Shown here: one piece after another, positions 6,786 through 10,350 of the stretch
How the letters are laid out: every line of letters begins with the position of its first letter
Position numbering within the stretch: the first letter of the stretch is position 1
From: an uncultured Micrococcales bacterium
Lineage (GTDB): Bacteria > Actinomycetota > Actinomycetes > Actinomycetales > Microbacteriaceae
Direction: 5' to 3'
Length of the DNA: 10,350 nucleotides
Assembly (NCBI GenBank): GCA_903831585.1
Contig: CAIKYE010000097.1
Coordinates: forward strand, 1 to 10,350
Program-made: the position numbers and the translations under genes
Notes under the pieces: generated by a model
What the model was told of the DNA's origin: nothing
Databases searched by the model: none
The model's input: the letters and a program-made list of their open reading frames with translations, nothing else

Positions 6786-7808
6786 ATGATTCCAGAACGA
6801 AGTCTTGAGGTGCTTCGCGCCATCGTTCACGACTACATCGAAACCAACCAGCCCGTCGGCAGCAAGTCGCTTGTCGAGCGGCATTCATTTGGGGTCTCGC
6901 CGGCAACCATTCGAAACGACATGGCTCTGCTCGAAGAAGAGAAGCTGATTGTTGCACCGCACACCTCAAGTGGTCGAGTGCCAACCGATAAGGGATACCG
7001 ACTTTTTGTCGACCGACTCGGCGAGGTTAAGCCGCTTAGCATTCCGGAGCGTTCGGCCATCGAAACCTTTATGCACGGTAGCTCTGACCTCGATGAAGTT
7101 TTGGGCAGAACCGTGCGCCTGCTTTCGCAACTCACCGATCAGGTTGCGATGGTGCAGTATCCAAGTCTCGAAAAGGGTTCGGTTAAGAGCGTCGAATTGC
7201 TAAAGGTAGGTGAGCAGCAGGCCCTGCTGATTTTGGTCACCGACATCAGCCGAATTCAACAGCATCTGATTCACTTCGACAAAGAACTCGATGATGAATT
7301 CGTTGCGAATCTTCGAGCGCAGATGGTCGGCTCACTTCAGGGAGTTGCGCTCTCACAGGTAGCCGCGAAACTCGAGGACTTCTCTTCTAAATTTGGCGCA
7401 GATCGCCAGGCGGCCGTCAGCCTGGTCTTAGACAACTTGCTTGAGCAAGTTGACGCCAACCGCCAAGACAAGATAATTCTTGCCGGCACAGCAAACCTCG
7501 CTCGTCGAGAAGACGACTTTAAGGGCAGCATCTCGCCGATGCTCGAGGCAATCGAAGAGCAGGTTGTGCTGCTCAAGCTCATCCAAGAGATGCAAGCCGA
7601 ACAGCATGGCGTTGCGCTTCGCATCGGTGAAGAGAATGACATCGAACAGTTCTCAACAACCTCTGTTGTGCTCTCGGGATATGAAAAAGAAGGCGCCGAG
7701 GTTGCCAAGCTCGGTGTGCTCGGCCCGACCCGAATGAACTACAGCAACAACATCGCCGCGGTTCGAGCCGTCTCGCGTTACCTAACCCAGGCTCTCGGAG
7801 GCTTTTAG
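6786..7808 (+). CDS. hrcA: Heat-inducible transcription repressor HrcA
   Basis: HrcA binds CIRCE and represses chaperone genes, needing GroEL for its active form. The N-terminal winged helix is clear: [26 protein letters not shown], then [20 protein letters not shown] as the recognition-helix region, and [16 protein letters not shown] as the wing, together about residues 1-75. The rest matches the GAF-like dimerisation domain with its insert; the tail [22 protein letters not shown] is the family's conserved C-terminal signature. From ATG 6786 the protein has 340 aa, normal for the family; the longer GTG-start version adds only two residues and overlaps the Shine-Dalgarno. A CIRCE operator precedes it. 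The stop TAG shares its last G with the GTG start of dnaJ, so the two are co-translated. Confidence 0.96.
   Translation: MIPERSLEVLRAIVHDYIETNQPVGSKSLVERHSFGVSPATIRNDMALLEEEKLIVAPHTSSGRVPTDKGYRLFVDRLGEVKPLSIPERSAIETFMHGSSDLDEVLGRTVRLLSQLTDQVAMVQYPSLEKGSVKSVELLKVGEQQALLILVTDISRIQQHLIHFDKELDDEFVANLRAQMVGSLQGVALSQVAAKLEDFSSKFGADRQAAVSLVLDNLLEQVDANRQDKIILAGTANLARREDDFKGSISPMLEAIEEQVVLLKLIQEMQAEQHGVALRIGEENDIEQFSTTSVVLSGYEKEGAEVAKLGVLGPTRMNYSNNIAAVRAVSRYLTQALGGF
7433..7452 (+). repeat. Perfect 9-bp inverted repeat inside hrcA
   Basis: CAACTTGCT and AGCAAGTTG separated by TG. As RNA it would form an 8-bp stem with a UUGA loop. It lies in coding sequence (…DNLLEQV…) with no T-tract after it; probably chance, but the longest exact arm pair I noticed within genes here. 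Confidence 0.4.
7797..7801 (+). promoter_or_regulatory. Ribosome binding site for the GTG start of dnaJ
   Basis: GGAGG, within the end of hrcA, six bases before GTG 7808. It confirms the one-base overlapping start and means dnaJ need not rely only on reinitiation. Confidence 0.75.
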
Positions 7809-8893
7809 TGGCAGACCATTACGAAGCGCTCGGGGTTTCTCGAGATGCTACCGAAGACCAGATCAAGAAGGCCTACCGCAAGCTAGCTCGTGAACTGCAC
7901 CCCGATGTGAACGATGCTCCCGAGGCGCAGGAGCGATTCAAGTCGGTAACCCACGCCTACGAGGTGCTCAGTGACGCCGAGGAACGCCGCAGATACGACA
8001 TGGGTGGCCAAGACCAATTTGGTGGTATGGGTGGCTTTGGTTTCGGCGATATCTTCGACACGTTCTTCGGCGGAGGCCAGGCACGTGGACCAAGAAGCCG
8101 CGCGGAACGTGGCCAGGATGCGCTCATCCGTGTCGATATGACTCTCGACGAGGTGGTGTTCGGAGCACCAAAGTCGATCGAAATCGACACCGCTATCTTG
8201 TGCGATGAATGCAGTGGCAGCTGTTGCCGACCTGGCACCTCACCGAGTGTCTGTGACATTTGCCGGGGCTCGGGCTCGATTCAGCGTCAGGTTCGCTCGC
8301 TGCTTGGCAACGTCATGACATCGCAGCCTTGCGGTGCCTGCCGCGGATTCGGCCAGGTCATCGCAGACCCTTGCAACAAGTGCCGCGGCCAGGGCAGGGT
8401 TCGCTCTCGTCGCCCGCTCGAACTCAACATTCCGGCCGGTGTTGAAGACGGTCTGCGTTTGCAACTTTCTGGTCAGGGTGAGGTAGGTTTTGCCGGCGGC
8501 CCGCAGGGTGACATCTACGTCGACATCGCAGTTCGCGCTCACGAGATTTATTCGCGAAAGGGCGATGACCTGCACTGCACGCTCGAGGTGCCGTTGCACG
8601 ATGCGGTGCTTGGCAACCGAGCAAAGATTGAAACCTTTGATGGGGCTATCGAAGTGCAGATCGAACCAGGTTCACAAAGCGGAGACCAGATTCATCTCAA
8701 GCACAAGGGAGTAACCCATCTTCGTGGCTCGGGTCGTGGTGACTTGTTTGTCACGATTCAGGTAAACACGCCGAGCAAAATCGATTCGAAACAAAAAGAA
8801 CTTTTCAGGCAACTGGCCGAGTTTAGAAAGTCTGACGAAATCAAACTCACCAAGCACACTCAAAGTCAGTACGCAAAGCGTAAGAACAAATAA
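7808..8893 (+). CDS. dnaJ: Chaperone DnaJ (Hsp40), actinobacterial DnaJ2 type
   Basis: DnaJ is the co-chaperone that delivers clients to DnaK and stimulates its ATPase. Order of domains: J domain with HPD at 31-33, a Gly/Phe-rich linker (about 66-95), a zinc-finger region with four CxxC pairs (C132/C135, C149/C152, C175/C178, C189/C192), and two beta-sandwich substrate-binding domains to the end. Length is 361 aa. The first zinc motif reads CDECSGSCC, with Cys where the usual CxxCxGxG has Gly, plus one more Cys; I recall similar GSCC forms in related actinobacterial DnaJ2 proteins, so this may be a lineage trait. Being downstream of hrcA rather than in a dnaK–grpE–dnaJ operon marks it as the second DnaJ paralogue. 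The GTG start overlaps the hrcA stop and has a GGAGG site. It shares the CIRCE-controlled promoter. Confidence 0.96.
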   Translation: MADHYEALGVSRDATEDQIKKAYRKLARELHPDVNDAPEAQERFKSVTHAYEVLSDAEERRRYDMGGQDQFGGMGGFGFGDIFDTFFGGGQARGPRSRAERGQDALIRVDMTLDEVVFGAPKSIEIDTAILCDECSGSCCRPGTSPSVCDICRGSGSIQRQVRSLLGNVMTSQPCGACRGFGQVIADPCNKCRGQGRVRSRRPLELNIPAGVEDGLRLQLSGQGEVGFAGGPQGDIYVDIAVRAHEIYSRKGDDLHCTLEVPLHDAVLGNRAKIETFDGAIEVQIEPGSQSGDQIHLKHKGVTHLRGSGRGDLFVTIQVNTPSKIDSKQKELFRQLAEFRKSDEIKLTKHTQSQYAKRKNK

Positions 8894-9630
8894 TGGTCGA
8901 GCCGCTCTTCAAGAAACATTTTGTCGCCACACCCGCAATCGATTCGATAGTCGAGCTGGGCGCAGAAGAGGCGAAGCACGCAATTGCCGTGCGCCGAATG
9001 AGGGTCGACGAAGCCATTCAATTGACCAACGGGCTTGGACTTCGCGTTCAGGGGTTCATCACAGAAGTCAAAGCAAAGTCGCTAATGGTTCGAGTTACCA
9101 AAGTCACCGAAGAACCGAGACCACGTTTAGAACTGACGCTCATCCAAGCCCTTGCCAAGGGTGATCGTGACGAACTTTCAATTCAGGCTTCGACCGAGCT
9201 CGGCGTCATGCAGGTGTTGCCATGGCAGGCCGAACGTTCAATTTCTCGCTGGGATGCCGCCAAGGCTGCCAAGGGTCAGGTGCGGTGGCAGGTGATTTGC
9301 GACGAGGCCGCTAAGCAGTCGCTCAGGGTTTGGCATCCGCAGGTGAAAGCGCTTGTCGACAGCGCCACGCTGGCTAGCGGATTCAGCGACTTTGATCAGG
9401 TCTTTGTGCTGGACCCGACGGCTCCAACAGGCCTAGCCTCGCAGCAAAGTTTTGCTCAGAGGGTGGCCGTGGTTGTGGGCCCCGAGGGCGGAATCGACGA
9501 CTCAGAACTCGCTCTCTTCGAAGCCGCAGGAGCCAAACGCGTGAGCCTCGGCGAGTCGATTCTTAGAACATCAACAGCCGGGGTCGTGGCAATCTCAATC
9601 ATCCAGGCAGCTCAGGGCACCTTTGACTGA
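8893..9630 (+). CDS. rsmE: 16S rRNA (uracil1498-N3)-methyltransferase RsmE
   Basis: RsmE methylates N3 of U1498 in 16S rRNA of the 30S subunit, using S-adenosylmethionine. It is a SPOUT (trefoil-knot) enzyme. Visible are the N-terminal PUA-like domain (HF…LGAEEAKHAIAVRRMRVDE), the QALAKGDRDELSIQASTELGV segment (85-105) starting the methyltransferase domain, and the two knot motifs GPEGGI (196-201) and LGESILRTSTA (219-229) that form the SAM site. Length is 245 aa, normal. ATG overlaps the dnaJ stop in TAATG; no strong Shine-Dalgarno is present, so translation probably depends on dnaJ. Co-transcription with the CIRCE-controlled operon would tie rRNA methylation to heat shock, a conserved arrangement in Gram-positive bacteria. 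Confidence 0.95.
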   Translation: MVEPLFKKHFVATPAIDSIVELGAEEAKHAIAVRRMRVDEAIQLTNGLGLRVQGFITEVKAKSLMVRVTKVTEEPRPRLELTLIQALAKGDRDELSIQASTELGVMQVLPWQAERSISRWDAAKAAKGQVRWQVICDEAAKQSLRVWHPQVKALVDSATLASGFSDFDQVFVLDPTAPTGLASQQSFAQRVAVVVGPEGGIDDSELALFEAAGAKRVSLGESILRTSTAGVVAISIIQAAQGTFD

Positions 9631-9654
9631 CCTGACAAACGTAAACTTTGTTGT

Positions 9655-9659
9655 GGAGG
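9655..9659 (+). promoter_or_regulatory. Ribosome binding site deciding the TTG start of the HIT gene
   Basis: GGAGG four bases before TTG 9664. It is among the strongest such sites in the window and supports an uncommon start codon; no ATG or GTG start in this frame lies within the 33-bp gap. Confidence 0.75.
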
Positions 9660-9663
9660 CAAA

Positions 9664-10002
9664 TTGACCACTGAGAATTGCATTTTTTGCAAGATCATCT
9701 CCGGAGAGATTCCGGCACAGCTCGTTGCAGAGAGCGAACACGCCATCGCGTTCAACGACATCTCGCCGCAGCAACCGGTGCACGTTCTGATTGTTCCGCG
9801 CGAGCACCACGCCAATGTGACCGAACTGGCCCTAGCGAATCCGTTAGTTATGCAAGACGTTATGCAGCTCGGAGCAAAGGTTTCGCAGATGCTAACCGAA
9901 GGTTCTCACAGATTCACTTTCAATACTGGTGCCGCAGCTGGCCAGACCGTGTTTCACGTTCACGGGCACATCATGAGCAAGACACCAAAGACGAACGGCT
10001 GA
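9664..10002 (+). CDS. HIT-family nucleotide-binding protein (histidine triad hydrolase)
   Basis: HIT proteins of the HINT branch hydrolyse nucleoside phosphoramidates and related adenylates; the cellular role is usually unclear. The 112-aa product begins with the typical CIFCKIISGEIPA (C6 and C9 as possible zinc ligands), continues with the VPREHH segment (H48/H49), and carries the active-site triad H98-V-H100-G-H102. The FNTGAAAGQTVFHVHGHI stretch is diagnostic. The C-terminus is MSKTPKTNG, without the Gly-Gly-Arg ending seen in many HINT proteins. It starts at TTG with a GGAGG site, 33 bp after rsmE, the only gap of that size within the rsmE–phoH run, and its stop is 4 bp before the phoH start. 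The rsmE–HIT–phoH order is common in Actinobacteria. Confidence 0.93.
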   Translation: MTTENCIFCKIISGEIPAQLVAESEHAIAFNDISPQQPVHVLIVPREHHANVTELALANPLVMQDVMQLGAKVSQMLTEGSHRFTFNTGAAAGQTVFHVHGHIMSKTPKTNG

Positions 10003-10006
10003 ATTA

Positions 10007-10350
10007 GTGCCAGCCGAAAATTCTCGAGTTCAACTCGATATCACTCAGGTGCCGATGCTCAGTCTGCTCGGCACAAACGACACACTTCTGAAGACCCTCG
10101 AAGGCGCTTTTCCTAATGTTGAGGTTTTAGCAAGAGGCAACAAGTTGACCTTCAGCGGTCCTACCGATGATGTTAATCGCGCCAAAAAACTTATCGAAGA
10201 GATGATCATGCTCATTTCGGGTGGTCAAGACCTAGCTCCGCAGGATCTGACTCGCTCTGTGAAGATAATCGATGACGGAAGCATGCGTCCGACTGATGTG
10301 CTGAGCCAAAGCATTCTTTCGTCTCGCGGCAAGAGCATCAGGCCCAAGAC
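10007..10350 (+). CDS. phoH: PhoH-like ATPase, N-terminal part (3' end outside window)
   Basis: The frame from GTG 10007 stays open to the window end (114 codons plus two bases) and is not interrupted. The visible part matches the N-terminal domain of PhoH-like proteins: MLSLLGTNDTLLKTLE, then a KH-like stretch with GNKLTFSGPTDDVNRAKKLIEEM, and DVLSQSILSSRGKSIRPKT, the sequence that leads into the ATPase domain. The Walker A and B motifs would lie beyond 10350, so ATPase competence cannot be checked. The start is chosen for its position 4 bp after the HIT stop; there is no good Shine-Dalgarno, and GTG 10049 is a possible later start. In many bacteria phoH precedes ybeY, era and related genes, fitting a role in RNA/ribosome metabolism, but the biochemical role of this family is still debated. 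Confidence 0.9.
   Translation, partial: MPAENSRVQLDITQVPMLSLLGTNDTLLKTLEGAFPNVEVLARGNKLTFSGPTDDVNRAKKLIEEMIMLISGGQDLAPQDLTRSVKIIDDGSMRPTDVLSQSILSSRGKSIRPK

Noticed and set aside
9623..9647. Possible promoter for HIT (TTGACT with TAAACT)
   Set aside because: Spacing between the two boxes is 13 bp, too short for a standard promoter; a 33-bp gap alone is not evidence.
9634..9653. ACAAA/TTTGT inverted repeat before HIT
   Set aside because: Five A/T-rich pairs with a seven-base loop would be unstable, and nothing around it suggests a terminator.
9678..10007. Second open frame overlapping HIT on the plus strand
   Set aside because: Its translation is Arg-rich with no family resemblance, whereas the HIT frame has full motifs and a ribosome binding site.
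1..10350. Mobile elements, CRISPR, tRNA/rRNA, toxin–antitoxin or defence genes
   Set aside because: No direct-repeat arrays, transposase or integrase motifs, or tRNA-like cloverleaf seen by eye; gene order is conserved core and intergenic space is minimal.

Overview
The window looks like ordinary, conserved actinobacterial chromosome. The gene order comEC–holA–(rpsT)–lepA–hemW–hrcA–dnaJ–rsmE–HIT–phoH is a known core neighbourhood in Actinobacteria. The moderate GC content (about half by eye), the very tight packing and the protein sequences suggest a small-genome member of Microbacteriaceae, perhaps near the freshwater Luna lineage (Rhodoluna/Aquiluna). The taxonomy is inferred from gene order and composition, not from a database search.

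Layout. Positions 2-2787 (+) hold the 3' end of comEC, then holA, then a CynX/NimT-like MFS transporter that starts inside the holA stop codon. They converge on rpsT (- strand, 2828-3091), with one strong hairpin terminator between them. A 175-bp divergent region follows; its rpsT side carries a near-perfect palindrome that would fold into an 8-bp hairpin in the rpsT leader. lepA (TTG start) and hemW run on the + strand with a one-base overlap. A small DUF4870-type membrane protein lies on the - strand (6371-6715). It is divergent from hrcA–dnaJ–rsmE, which are linked by one-base overlaps. HIT and phoH (cut by the window end) follow closely.

How the genes fit together. The hrcA–dnaJ unit is a self-regulated heat-shock operon. 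A CIRCE operator (6749-6775, 8 of 9 symmetric positions) overlaps the putative hrcA -10 and ends just before the hrcA Shine-Dalgarno. rsmE (16S rRNA methylation), lepA (EF4), rpsT (S20) and probably PhoH (often linked to RNA or ribosome quality control) give the block a translation and proteostasis theme. holA serves replication, comEC DNA uptake, and hemW haem delivery.

I found no mobile element, CRISPR array, tRNA, rRNA or convincing new system. The points most worth a second look are regulatory. The DUF4870 promoter lies back-to-back with the CIRCE-controlled hrcA promoter, and DUF4870 appears to be leaderless. The rpsT leader has a hairpin. A transporter gene is translationally coupled to holA.
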